Assembly (NCBI RefSeq): GCF_007830455.1
Contig: NZ_VLLB01000013.1
Location: forward strand, 1 to 64,000
Direction: 5' to 3'
From: Pseudoduganella lurida
GTDB lineage: Bacteria > Pseudomonadota > Gammaproteobacteria > Burkholderiales > Burkholderiaceae_D
Length of the DNA stretch: 64,000 nt
Both the position numbers and the translations under genes were made by a program. Under the pieces are notes generated by a model. That model saw only the letters and a program-made list of their open reading frames with translations, made no database searches and had not been told where the DNA came from. Positions 17,196 through 24,606 of this stretch are shown piece after piece (the first letter of the stretch is position 1; each line of letters opens with the position of its first letter).

Positions 17196-17654
17196 TCAGG
17201 CGAGCGTCTTCGCCGCGTCCTTGATGGCCGCGCGGATCCGCTGGTAGGTGCCGCAGCGGCAGATATTGCCGGCCATGGCGCCATCGATGTCGGCATCCGT
17301 CGGCTTGCGGTTGGTCTTGAGCAGCGCGGCGGCGCTCATCACCTGGCCGCTCTGGCAGTAGCCGCATTGCGGCACGTCGTGCTTCACCCACGCATCCTGC
17401 ACGGCCTTGCCGACCTTGTCGTTCTCCATCGCTTCGATGGTGGTGATCTTCTGGCCGACGGCGGCGGAGATGGGCGTCACGCACGAGCGGATCGGCGCGC
17501 CGCCCAGGTGCACGGTGCAGGCACCGCACAGCGCAGCGCCGCAGCCGAACTTCGTGCCCGTCATGTTCAGGTTGTCGCGCAGGGCCCACAGGATGGGCGT
17601 GGCGGGATCGGCATCGACCTGCGTGTCGCGCCCGTTGATGTTCAGGATGACCAT
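17196..17654 (-). CDS. [2Fe-2S]-binding small subunit of molybdenum hydroxylase
   Basis: 152-aa electron-transfer subunit (IorA type). The N-terminal plant-ferredoxin-like domain has C38, C43, C46 and C58 (CGAALCGAC). The C-terminal domain holds the second cluster in QCGYCQSGQ and NICRCGTY. It shuttles electrons from the molybdenum site of the next gene's product to an external acceptor. It lacks a signal peptide and probably travels with the Tat-bearing large subunit, as is known for this family. First gene of the unit with the large subunit and the cytidylyltransferase; no FAD subunit is present. Confidence 0.93.
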   Translation of the reverse strand: MVILNINGRDTQVDADPATPILWALRDNLNMTGTKFGCGAALCGACTVHLGGAPIRSCVTPISAAVGQKITTIEAMENDKVGKAVQDAWVKHDVPQCGYCQSGQVMSAAALLKTNRKPTDADIDGAMAGNICRCGTYQRIRAAIKDAAKTLA

Positions 17655-17698
17655 GGACAGCTCCTAGGTTTGGATGGTTCTGCTGTTTTGATGGAATC

Positions 17699-17722
17699 GC
17701 GGCGCGCCTGGCGACGCGCCGC
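17699..17722 (-). terminator. GC-rich hairpin downstream of dsbC
   Basis: Inverted arms GCGGCGCG (17699-17706) and CGCGCCGC (17715-17722) enclose an 8-nt loop between the dsbC stop and the Fe-S subunit start. It could end dsbC transcription or lie in the leader of the oxidoreductase genes. It lacks a U-tract. Confidence 0.35.
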
Positions 17723-17762
17723 CGGCGGATCTGTGTCCGCTCATGGGTAGTGCAATGACTGC

Positions 17763-18491
17763 TTATTGCTTGATGGCGGCGAACTTGCGTTCCATCGTGG
17801 CGGCATCGACGACGCCGGGAATACGCGAGCCGTCCGCGAAGAACACGGCCGGCGTGCCTTCCAGGCCGAGTTTTTCGCCCAGCGCCAGCACCTTGTCGTT
17901 TGGCGTCTTGCAGTCATCCGGCGCGGCCGGCGCCTGTTTGCCTTCGATCATCCACTCGTCCCATGCCTTGCTGCGGTCGGCCGAGCACCAGATGTTCTTC
18001 GACTTCACCGTGGAATCGGGCGACAGGATATTGAACATGAAGGTGTAGACGGTGATGTTGTCGAGCTTGGCCAGCGTGTCCTTGCGGAAGCGCTTGCAGT
18101 AGCCGCAGTTCGGGTCCTCGAACACGGCGATCACGCGCTTGCCGTCGCCCTTGACGCTTTTCAGCGCCAGCTCCACCGGCAGTTCGGAGAACTTGATGCG
18201 GGTGACTTCGTCGATGCGCGCGGCCGTCAGGTCGCTGCCGCTTTTGAGGTCGAACACGTGGCCGACGATCAGGTAGGAACCCGTCTTGTCCGTGTAGCGG
18301 ATTTCCGGGCCCACGCGGATTTCATACAGGCCCGCATACGGCGTCTCGCGCACGCTGTCGATCTTGATGCCTTCGCCCAGCTTCGGCTCGACGTTCTTGC
18401 GGATGGTGGCTTCGACGCTGTTTTCGGCACCGGCGCAGGACATCAGCAGCGCCGACATTGCCAGCACGAGGCCGCTCTTCATGGTGTTCAT
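17763..18491 (-). CDS. dsbC: thiol:disulfide interchange protein DsbC
   Basis: 242-aa periplasmic disulfide isomerase. A signal peptide (about residues 1-20) leads to the N-terminal dimerisation domain (about 25-85), then a linker and the thioredoxin-fold catalytic domain with CGYC at 129-132 (FEDPNCGYCKRF) and the cis-proline loop GTPAVFF. The signal ends LLMSCAG, which only partly fits a lipobox, so it is probably soluble. Start 18491 (MNTMKSG) is preferred to 18506 because GGAGAA lies just upstream. It follows the UbiH-type gene in the same direction after 86 nt. Confidence 0.93.
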   Translation of the reverse strand: MNTMKSGLVLAMSALLMSCAGAENSVEATIRKNVEPKLGEGIKIDSVRETPYAGLYEIRVGPEIRYTDKTGSYLIVGHVFDLKSGSDLTAARIDEVTRIKFSELPVELALKSVKGDGKRVIAVFEDPNCGYCKRFRKDTLAKLDNITVYTFMFNILSPDSTVKSKNIWCSADRSKAWDEWMIEGKQAPAAPDDCKTPNDKVLALGEKLGLEGTPAVFFADGSRIPGVVDAATMERKFAAIKQ

Positions 18492-18549
18492 AGGTTCTCC
18501 GCGCAATGGCAGGCGCGGCGCGTTGCGCCGTCTCGCTGCCCTGCAAGTA

Positions 18550-18577
18550 TCAGGTAAGTGGACTCAGGTAAGTGGAA
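18550..18577. repeat. Two-copy 14-bp tandem duplication
   Basis: TCAGGTAAGTGGAC (18550-18563) is followed immediately by TCAGGTAAGTGGAA (18564-18577), with one mismatch, ending one base before the UbiH-type stop codon. It looks like a recent slippage duplication in the intergenic region before dsbC. Confidence 0.8.
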
Positions 18578-19792
18578 TCAGTGCCGGCCGAGGGCATGGG
18601 CCATCAGCTGGCGCTTGACCATCGGCAATTTATCCAGCAAGTTTAGCCCGAAATTGCGCACCGCGCGCACCGGCTCCAGGTTGGCGCCGAACAGGCGTTG
18701 CAGGCCGTCCGTGGTGGCCTGCATCAGCAGCACTTCTTCCTTGCGGGTACGGGCATAGCGGGCCAGCACGCGGTCATCGCCGATCGAGCGGTGCTCCTCG
18801 CGGCCGGCCACCGCGGCGACCAGGTCGCGCACGTCGCCGAAGCCCAGGTTCATGCCGTGTCCCGCCAGCGGATGCACCACGTGGGCGGCATCGCCCACCA
18901 GCGCCACCCGCTGCGCCACCAGCGCGTGCGGCCGCATCAGCGACAGGGGAAAGGCACGCACCAGTTCCGGCTGCACCGGGGTCAGCTTGCCCAGCTTTTC
19001 GGCGGCGAATTCGGCGAGGCGGTCGGCCAGCGCCTGAGCGCCTTCCGCGCACAGCTGGTCGGCCAGCATGTCCGGCGCGGACCACACCAGCGAGACGCGG
19101 TTGCCGGCCAGCGGCAGCAGCGCCACGATGCCGCGCGTGCAGGTGAACCATTGCAGTGCGGCGCCATGGTGCGGCAATTCGGTCTCGAAATTGGCGACGA
19201 CGCCCTTCTGGCCATACGGCTTGTAGTCGAGGCCGATATCGCTCTGGCTCCGCACCCAGGAGTTGGCGCCGTCCGCACCGACGACGAGCGAGGCCTTGAT
19301 GGCGCTGCCGTCCTCCAGGTGCACGGTGGCGCCGGCCTCATTCGCATCGAGCCGCACGGCGCGGCCGGTAACGAGGTGGACGTTCTGGGCGAAGCGCAGC
19401 GCCGCATCCAAAGCCCCGTTCAGGTTGCGGTCCTCGACGATCCAGGCCAGCGTGCTGGTGTGGGCGCCATAGGCATCGAAATTGAGGTGGCCGGGCTGTT
19501 CGCCGTCGCCCTTGATGACCATGGCGTCGACCGGGGCGATGCGTTCCTGGTCCATCGCGCCCCATACCTTCAGGCCGGACAGCAGTTCGTGGGCGGTGCT
19601 GTTCAGTGCATACACGCGCACGTCCCAGCTCGCCTCCGGCCCCTCGCCTTTCGGCGCCGGGGGCGGCCCCAGCAGGGTGACGCTTTGCCCGGCCTGGGCG
19701 AAGGCCAGCGCGGCAGCTTTCGCGATGGCGCCATTGCCGACGATGCAGACGGCCGTCTGCACGTGGTGCTTGGTGGAGGTTGGCTGGTTCAT
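18578..19792 (-). CDS. FAD-dependent UbiH/UbiF-type hydroxylase
   Basis: 404-aa flavoprotein monooxygenase of the UbiH/COQ6 group, which hydroxylates the ubiquinone ring. The N-terminal dinucleotide fold is VGNGAIAKAAALAFAQAG (residues 18-35). LVVGADGANSWVR is the DG motif, and GDAAHVVHPLAGHGMNLGF is the second FAD motif of the family, whose GDAAH and Gly-rich ends are conserved. Which ring position it hydroxylates cannot be told. Only 404 aa with no extra domain. It is divergent from the tRNA-Phe gene; a palindrome lies upstream of its start. Confidence 0.9.
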   Translation of the reverse strand: MNQPTSTKHHVQTAVCIVGNGAIAKAAALAFAQAGQSVTLLGPPPAPKGEGPEASWDVRVYALNSTAHELLSGLKVWGAMDQERIAPVDAMVIKGDGEQPGHLNFDAYGAHTSTLAWIVEDRNLNGALDAALRFAQNVHLVTGRAVRLDANEAGATVHLEDGSAIKASLVVGADGANSWVRSQSDIGLDYKPYGQKGVVANFETELPHHGAALQWFTCTRGIVALLPLAGNRVSLVWSAPDMLADQLCAEGAQALADRLAEFAAEKLGKLTPVQPELVRAFPLSLMRPHALVAQRVALVGDAAHVVHPLAGHGMNLGFGDVRDLVAAVAGREEHRSIGDDRVLARYARTRKEEVLLMQATTDGLQRLFGANLEPVRAVRNFGLNLLDKLPMVKRQLMAHALGRH

Positions 19793-19849
19793 AAGAGCAT
19801 TATAACTTTCGCTCCCGGCCGGTGGCGGGCGGGTGGCAGTCGCAAGGCC

Positions 19850-19890
19850 GAGTCCGTGTCACGGTGCCTGGCACCATGTGACACGGGCTC
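19850..19890. repeat. Long palindromic repeat (GTGTCAC...GTGACAC)
   Basis: Arms GAGTCCGTGTCAC (19850-19862) and GTGACACGGGCTC (19878-19890) pair with one G-T. Inside, GGTGCC (19863-19868) and GGCACC (19870-19875) pair with a 1-nt loop and an AT bulge. It lies between divergent units (UbiH-type gene and tRNA-Phe), so it is not a simple terminator. It resembles the short palindromes seen again at 42631 in this window. Confidence 0.75.
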
Positions 19891-19924
19891 ATCCTTACCG
19901 GGCCGGACTTTTTGCACCCTGCTC

Positions 19925-19952
19925 TTGCATATCTGAATCGGCCTGCTATAAT
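19925..19952 (+). promoter_or_regulatory. tRNA-Phe promoter
   Basis: TTGCAT (19925-19930) and the perfect -10 TATAAT (19947-19952) are 16 nt apart. Transcription would begin near 19958, a few bases before the tRNA. Confidence 0.75.
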
Positions 19953-19962
19953 GCTGCCTCTT

Positions 19963-20038
19963 GGCCTGGTAGCTCAGTTGGTAGAGCAGAGGATTGAAAA
20001 TCCTTGTGTCGGTGGTTCGATTCCGCCCCGGGCCACCA
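19963..20038 (+). tRNA. tRNA-Phe (GAA)
   Basis: 76-nt cloverleaf: acceptor GGCCTGG pairs with CCGGGCC, with discriminator A and an encoded CCA (20036-20038). The D-loop GCTCAGTTGGTAGAGC, anticodon stem-loop AGGATTGAAAATCCT with anticodon GAA, and T-loop GGTTCGATTCC are all canonical. A degenerate copy of its 3' half occurs at 21968-21995. Confidence 0.98.
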
Positions 20039-20050
20039 AGAACAGTGTCA

Positions 20051-20086
20051 ACGAAGCCCACTCATCGAAGTGGGCTTCGTCGTTTC
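20051..20086 (+). terminator. Rho-independent terminator of tRNA-Phe
   Basis: A perfect 12-bp stem, ACGAAGCCCACT (20051-20062) with AGTGGGCTTCGT (20069-20080), has a 6-nt loop and is followed by CGTTTC. It directly follows the tRNA. Confidence 0.85.
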
Positions 20087-20199
20087 TGGACCTCGCTTCA
20101 GGCGACCTGCATGCGTCGCTGCATGACCGCTGGCTAGCGTGCGCTTGCCAACCGGTTCCGTCGGCACAATGACCTGCTCCATTGCCGACGACTTCCCTT

Positions 20200-20907
20200 A
20201 TGACGACTCGCTTACGCCTGCTGACTTCCCCGTCCGCTTTTCCGAATCCGCAACGCCTGCGGTTGTTCATGCATGAAAAAGGCATCGCCGACCAGTTCGA
20301 GGAAACCATTTATGACATGACGCCAGGCGGCGACCAGCGCAAATGGCCGCACCTGAAAATCAACCCGTGGGGCGAAACCCCGACCTTGCTGCTCGAGGAT
20401 GGCAGTTACCTGTCCGAGACGGCGGCCATCGTGCGCTATCTCGACGAGTCCCGCCCGGGCCGCAAGATCATGGGCGGATCGCCGCTCGAACAGGGACAGG
20501 ACACGATGTGGGAAAACCGCATCTGGATCCATCTCCTGTATCGCATCGTCACCATGTTCCACGTCATGCACCAGGGGCTCGGACCGAAACTGGAGTTGAC
20601 GCACAACCCCGCCTGGGGCGAACACTGCCGCAAGGAAGCCATCGCGCATGCCGCCCTGGTGAACCAGCACCTCGCGGATGGCCGTCCCTGGCTGCTGGGC
20701 AAGGACGAGCCCACGTTCGCCGATATCACCTTGTGCGTGGCGATTGCCTTTTCCAAGTTCCCGGTCAATGCCACGCCGCTGGATGAACGCTTCGAGCACC
20801 TGGACAGTTTCTGGCAGCGATGGCAGGCGCGGCCGAGCTTCCGCCAGGCCTATGCCGACGGTAACAGTGGGCTGAAGGAACTGGATCAATTCAAGGCCGG
20901 GCAATAA
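20200..20907 (+). CDS. glutathione S-transferase family protein
   Basis: 235-aa cytosolic GST-fold protein. The N-terminal thioredoxin-like domain has LLTSPSAFPNPQRLRLF with the candidate catalytic Ser, the cis-Pro region NPWGETPTLLLEDG and the glutathione-binding Glu-Ser in YLSETAAIVRYLDE. The C-terminal domain is all-helical, with LLGKDEPTFADITL as N-capping box. It would conjugate or reduce electrophiles; substrate unknown. The ATG at 20200 is preferred to an upstream TTG. It is the first gene of a short segment bounded by tRNA-Phe and a copy of the tRNA 3' end. Confidence 0.9.
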   Translation: MTTRLRLLTSPSAFPNPQRLRLFMHEKGIADQFEETIYDMTPGGDQRKWPHLKINPWGETPTLLLEDGSYLSETAAIVRYLDESRPGRKIMGGSPLEQGQDTMWENRIWIHLLYRIVTMFHVMHQGLGPKLELTHNPAWGEHCRKEAIAHAALVNQHLADGRPWLLGKDEPTFADITLCVAIAFSKFPVNATPLDERFEHLDSFWQRWQARPSFRQAYADGNSGLKELDQFKAGQ

Positions 20908-21086
20908 GGCCGGGCCAGCCTGTCGCGTGGAATAGCCACGGTGCACTGTCGCCGCAGCTGGTGTCCGAGACTGGTACCCCGCTATTTCCCGCCCTCCCGG
21001 GCAAGCATTCCTAACGAACGCAGTCCTCGAGCCCCGCTACGGTACGCTGGCAGCCTGCGCACCCCCGTGCGATGGGAGGATCGATC

Positions 21087-21977
21087 ATGCATCACATTCG
21101 TTGCGGCACCGGCAAGCCCCTGCTGCTGATCCATGGCCTCGGCGGCCATTGGCAGAGCTGGAAACCCATCCTGGCGGATCTCGCAGCGAAGCGCGAAGTC
21201 ATCGCGGTGGACCTGCCCGGCTTCGGCCGGACGCCGAAGCTGGCCGGCGAAACCTCCATTCGCACCCTCGCGGATGAGACCGCTACCTTCCTCCATGCCC
21301 AGGGCCTGGACGGCATCGATGCAGTCGGCAGCTCGATGGGGGCGCGGCTGGTGCTGGAGCTGGCGCGCCGCGGCGGGACTGTCGGGGGCGTGGTCGCGCT
21401 CAATCCCGGCGGTTTCTGGCAGGGATGGGAGCGTCACGCGTTCTTCAGCTCGATTTACCTGTCGATCCGGCTGCTGCGGCTGCTACGACCGGTCCTGCCG
21501 GCGGTCTGCGCCAGTCCACTCGGCCGTGCCTTGTTGCTGGCCCAATTCTCTGCCCGGCCGACCAGGCTGGCGCCGGACATTGTGAGCGATGAATTGTGCA
21601 GCTACGTGGCCTCGCCGGCCTTCGATGAGCTGCTGGCCCAGCTCGCCTACGGTGAGGAACAGCAGGGAGCGCCGCGCCACAGCATTGCGCATCCGCTCGT
21701 CATTGGCTGGGGACGGCGTGACCGGGTCTGCTTTCCCCGTCAGGCCAGGCGCGCGCTGGCCCTGTTCCCGGATGCGCAACTGCACTGGTTCGAGCGCTGC
21801 GGCCATTTCCCGCACTGGGATGCGCCGGCGGAGACCACCCGGCTGATCCTGGACGCACTTGCCGGTGCGCGCGCCAGTGCCGCAGCCGGGTTCCCGCAGG
21901 ACGACCGGGCGGGCCTTCCTGAACAATCCACCAGCCTGCAACGGCCGCAATCCACCGGGCTCGTGCCGGTGGTGTAA
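21087..21977 (+). CDS. alpha/beta hydrolase with unusual C-terminal tail
   Basis: 296-aa alpha/beta-hydrolase. LLLIHGLGG (residues 13-21) forms the oxyanion region, GSSMGAR carries the nucleophile Ser, and ERCGHFPHWDAP the catalytic His. The start at 21087 has a strong GGGAGGA 6 nt upstream; an ATG at 21072 overlaps that site. After the fold ends near residue 260, about 35 residues rich in Ser, Pro and Gln follow. The stop lies inside the degenerate tRNA-Phe copy, so the tail may have arisen when that end was joined. Substrate unknown. Confidence 0.88.
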   Translation: MHHIRCGTGKPLLLIHGLGGHWQSWKPILADLAAKREVIAVDLPGFGRTPKLAGETSIRTLADETATFLHAQGLDGIDAVGSSMGARLVLELARRGGTVGGVVALNPGGFWQGWERHAFFSSIYLSIRLLRLLRPVLPAVCASPLGRALLLAQFSARPTRLAPDIVSDELCSYVASPAFDELLAQLAYGEEQQGAPRHSIAHPLVIGWGRRDRVCFPRQARRALALFPDAQLHWFERCGHFPHWDAPAETTRLILDALAGARASAAAGFPQDDRAGLPEQSTSLQRPQSTGLVPVV

Positions 21978-22040
21978 TCCCGCGGCGGGCCACCAGGAGC
22001 ATCGTCCACGCGACGCCCACTCTCGGAGTGGGCGTTGTCA
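21968..22040 (+). repeat. Degenerate copy of tRNA-Phe 3' end plus terminator (possible attachment site)
   Basis: GGTGGT at 21968 to CCACCA ending 21995 matches the tRNA-Phe 3' end (20011-20038) at about 22 of 28 positions. After a similar spacer, ACGCCCACT (22013-22021) and AGTGGGCGT (22027-22035) then form a hairpin corresponding to the tRNA terminator, followed by TGTCATTT. The order and spacing match the 3' end of tRNA-Phe and its terminator, giving a direct repeat about 1.96 kb apart. Confidence 0.65.
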
Positions 22041-22043
22041 TTT
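22013..22043 (+). terminator. Terminator hairpin after the hydrolase
   Basis: A 9-bp perfect stem (22013-22021 with 22027-22035) with loop CTCGG is followed by TTGTCATTT. It probably ends hydrolase transcription and is the counterpart of the tRNA-Phe terminator. Confidence 0.7.
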
Positions 22044-22128
22044 CCGTGAGCTGATTTCCGGGCGCTGCATCCCGCCTCTGGTTCCACCCCGGGCACGTAA
22101 TCCTACGTAGGTAATGCCCGCAATTGTC

Positions 22129-22150
22129 TGTATTTGCCTAGGCAAATACA
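22129..22150. promoter_or_regulatory. Perfect 22-bp palindrome, probable MarR operator
   Basis: The core GTATTTGCCTAGGCAAATAC (22130-22149) is perfectly self-complementary, and the flanking T and A extend it to 22 bp. It lies 42 nt before the MarR-type start codon. Size and symmetry fit a MarR-dimer operator, suggesting autoregulation. A second palindrome CCTACGTAGG (22102-22111), inside GGGCA/TGCCC arms (22091-22119), lies just upstream. Confidence 0.7.
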
Positions 22151-22191
22151 CTCTGTGTCTTAGCGTCGCGCAGATTTCATGTTTCAAGCCC

Positions 22192-22629
22192 ATGCAAGCC
22201 TTTGAAGAATTGAAAAATGTTCAGTTCGGCTACCTGATCAGCCAGGCGCGCAATGCACTCTATGCATCGCTCGACAGGGAAATGCTGCCGCTGGACCTCA
22301 CCGCGTCGCAGTTCATCGTGGTGATCGGCGCGATGCGCGAGCGGGCACGGACCGTCAATGAATTCTGCCGGCTGGCTGGCATCGCGCCCGGTCCGATGTC
22401 GCGCCTGCTGGACCGGATGGAAGCGAAGGGCATCGTGCGCAGAGAGCGCGACCGGCAGGATGCCCGCCAGGTCCATGTCACGTTGACCGAAAAAGGCGTC
22501 GCGCTGTATCCGCAGATTAATGCCGGGCTCCAGAAGGTCTACGGCCAGCTGCTGAACGGATTTAGCGAAGACGAAGCATCGACCCTGAAATATGCGCTGG
22601 AAAAAATTCTGCTCAATGCAAGAGGCTAG
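22192..22629 (+). CDS. MarR family transcriptional regulator
   Basis: 145-aa winged-helix regulator. Helices LTASQFIVVIGAMRERA, TVNEFCRLAGIAPGPMSRLLDRMEAKG (recognition helix) and the wing RRERDRQDARQVHVTLTEKG follow the MarR plan. The open frame extends back to 22114, but that part includes the operator palindrome and has no ribosome site, so the ATG at 22192 was chosen; no strong ribosome site is seen there either. The ligand is unknown. It may control itself and the downstream malate:quinone oxidoreductase gene (129 nt away). Confidence 0.9.
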   Translation: MQAFEELKNVQFGYLISQARNALYASLDREMLPLDLTASQFIVVIGAMRERARTVNEFCRLAGIAPGPMSRLLDRMEAKGIVRRERDRQDARQVHVTLTEKGVALYPQINAGLQKVYGQLLNGFSEDEASTLKYALEKILLNARG

Positions 22630-22757
22630 TCGCGCCAAAACGCGGCATGCTCACTGCAGCCCCCATCGATAAGTACACCCCGAACACATCAGCTCGCGCT
22701 GCGTACCGCCGATAGACGGTGCCTGCCGCTCCCATGATTCCTGCAAGGACCCATCCC

Positions 22758-24476
22758 ATGACTCGAGAAAACAACAACACTCCCGCAGCGCCCGCCAAAG
22801 GCAAGCGCTTCTCCCGGCGCAAGTTCATCGGCGCGGCAGCCGGCACCGTTGCCGTCGTGGGCGGCGCCTCGGTCCTGATGGGCCGCCAGGTCCGTGCCGA
22901 CAAGGCCGACCGCAAGGTGGACGTGCTGCTGATCGGCGGCGGCATCATGAGCGCCACGCTGGGCGTCTACCTGGCCGAACTGGAACCGAACTGGACGTTC
23001 GAAGTGTTCGAGCGCCTGGACAAGGTGGCGGAAGAAAGCTCCAACGGCTGGAACAACGCCGGCACCGGCCACTCGGCGCTGTGTGAACTGAACTACACGC
23101 CGATGGACGACAAGGGCCAGGTGCACATCAACAAGGCCATCGAGATCAACGAGAACTTCCAGATCTCGCGCCAGTTCTGGTCGCACCAGGTGCGCAAGGG
23201 CGTGCTGGGCAATCCGCGTGAATTCATCAACTCCACGCCGCACATGAACCTGGTGTTCGGCCAGGAGAACCGCGACTTCATCACGAAGCGCGTTGCGGCG
23301 CTGAAGGCCTCGCCCCTGTTCGCCGGCATGGAGATGACCACCGACACGGCCCAGATCGCCAAATGGATCCCCGTCATGATGGAAGGCCGCAAGGCGGACG
23401 AGATGGTCACGGCCACCCGGTCCCCGCTGGGCACCGACGTCAACCTGGGCTCCATCACGCGCCAGTTCTACAAGCACCTCGGCGAAACCGTGGGCAGCAG
23501 GATCTCGACGGGCTACGAAGTGCGCTCGATCACGCGCAACGACGACGGCTCCTGGCGCGTATCCGCATTCGACGTCAAGGACAGCTCCAAGGTCCAGACG
23601 GTCGATGCGAAGCACATCTTCATCGGTGCCGGGGGTGCCGCCCTGCCGCTGCTGCAGCTGTCCGGCATTCCCGAGGCGAAGCAGTATGCCGGCTTCCCGG
23701 TCGGCGGCGAATTCCTGGTCACGGAAAATCCGGCCGTCACCTCGCGCCACCTGGCCAAGGTGTACGGCCTGGCCGATACGGGTTCGCCACCGATGTCCGT
23801 GCCGCACCTGGACACCCGCGTGCTGGATGGTAAAACCGTGCTGCTGTTCGGGCCTTTCGCCACCTGGTCCACCAAGTTCCTGAAGAACGGCTCGTACTTC
23901 GATATCGGCAAGGCGACGACGGCCTCCAACGTGCTGCCGCAGCTGCAGGTGGGCTTCCATGAGTTCGCTCTGGTGAAATACCTTGCGCAGCAGCTGGAGC
24001 TGTCGATGGCGGACAAGATGGCCGCACTGCGCCACTACATGCCCGAAGCGAAGGACGGCGACTGGCGCCTGTGGCAGGCCGGCCAGCGCGTGCAGATCAT
24101 CAAGAACGATCCGGAAAAAGGCGGCGTGCTGAAGCTCGGTACGGAAGTGGTGGTGTCCGCCGACCGCTCCGTGTCGGCCCTGCTGGGCGCCTCCCCGGGC
24201 GGCTCCACCTCGCCGGCAATCATGCTGTCGCTGCTGGAAAAAGTCTTCCCGGACCGCGTGAAGACGTCGGCCTGGCAGGAAAAGATCCGCGAGATCGTGC
24301 CGTCCTACGGCAAGAAGCTGAACGAGAACGCGCAGCTGCTGGCCACCACCTGGGCAGCCACGGCGGAAACGCTGCAGCTGGCGATCGCCTCGCCAACGCT
24401 GGAAGGCTTCGTTGCCGGCGCCGCTGCCACCGAGCAGCCGGGCAAGGTAAAGAAAGTGTCCGATATCGCGCTGTAA
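22758..24476 (+). CDS. mqo: malate:quinone oxidoreductase with Tat-like signal
   Basis: 572-aa FAD enzyme that oxidises malate to oxaloacetate and passes electrons to quinone. The FAD loop LLIGGGIMSATLG (57-69) and the family segments SSNGWNNAGTGHSALCELNYTP and GASPGGSTSP are conserved. Unlike the usual cytoplasmic-face Mqo, the N-terminus carries a twin-arginine signal: FSRRKFIGAAAG (18-29), a hydrophobic stretch and an Arg-Ala cleavage-like end near 47. Start 22758 is supported by AAGGA upstream. The gene appears to stand alone, with a hairpin after its stop. Confidence 0.94.
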   Translation: MTRENNNTPAAPAKGKRFSRRKFIGAAAGTVAVVGGASVLMGRQVRADKADRKVDVLLIGGGIMSATLGVYLAELEPNWTFEVFERLDKVAEESSNGWNNAGTGHSALCELNYTPMDDKGQVHINKAIEINENFQISRQFWSHQVRKGVLGNPREFINSTPHMNLVFGQENRDFITKRVAALKASPLFAGMEMTTDTAQIAKWIPVMMEGRKADEMVTATRSPLGTDVNLGSITRQFYKHLGETVGSRISTGYEVRSITRNDDGSWRVSAFDVKDSSKVQTVDAKHIFIGAGGAALPLLQLSGIPEAKQYAGFPVGGEFLVTENPAVTSRHLAKVYGLADTGSPPMSVPHLDTRVLDGKTVLLFGPFATWSTKFLKNGSYFDIGKATTASNVLPQLQVGFHEFALVKYLAQQLELSMADKMAALRHYMPEAKDGDWRLWQAGQRVQIIKNDPEKGGVLKLGTEVVVSADRSVSALLGASPGGSTSPAIMLSLLEKVFPDRVKTSAWQEKIREIVPSYGKKLNENAQLLATTWAATAETLQLAIASPTLEGFVAGAAATEQPGKVKKVSDIAL

Positions 24477-24489
24477 CGCAGGCTAAGCG

Positions 24490-24530
24490 GGACGGATCGC
24501 GGGCCGCCGACGTCGGTCCGCGATCCGTTC
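24490..24530 (+). terminator. Hairpin after mqo
   Basis: Perfect 11-bp arms ACGGATCGCGG (24492-24502) and CCGCGATCCGT (24518-24528), extendable by two weaker pairs, with an internal CCGACGTCGG palindrome. No U-tract follows, so it may be a weak or Rho-assisted terminator. Confidence 0.55.
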
Positions 24531-24606
24531 CACTTGCTACAAAAGCAATAGTCAATTACCCTGCCCGGGCAGCATCGCCGCATGCCACCACCCGCGCAAG
24601 GAAACC

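Noticed and set aside
19963..22043. Intact mobile element with integrase
   Set aside because: Only a degraded tRNA-end repeat is visible; no integrase, transposase or phage gene lies between.
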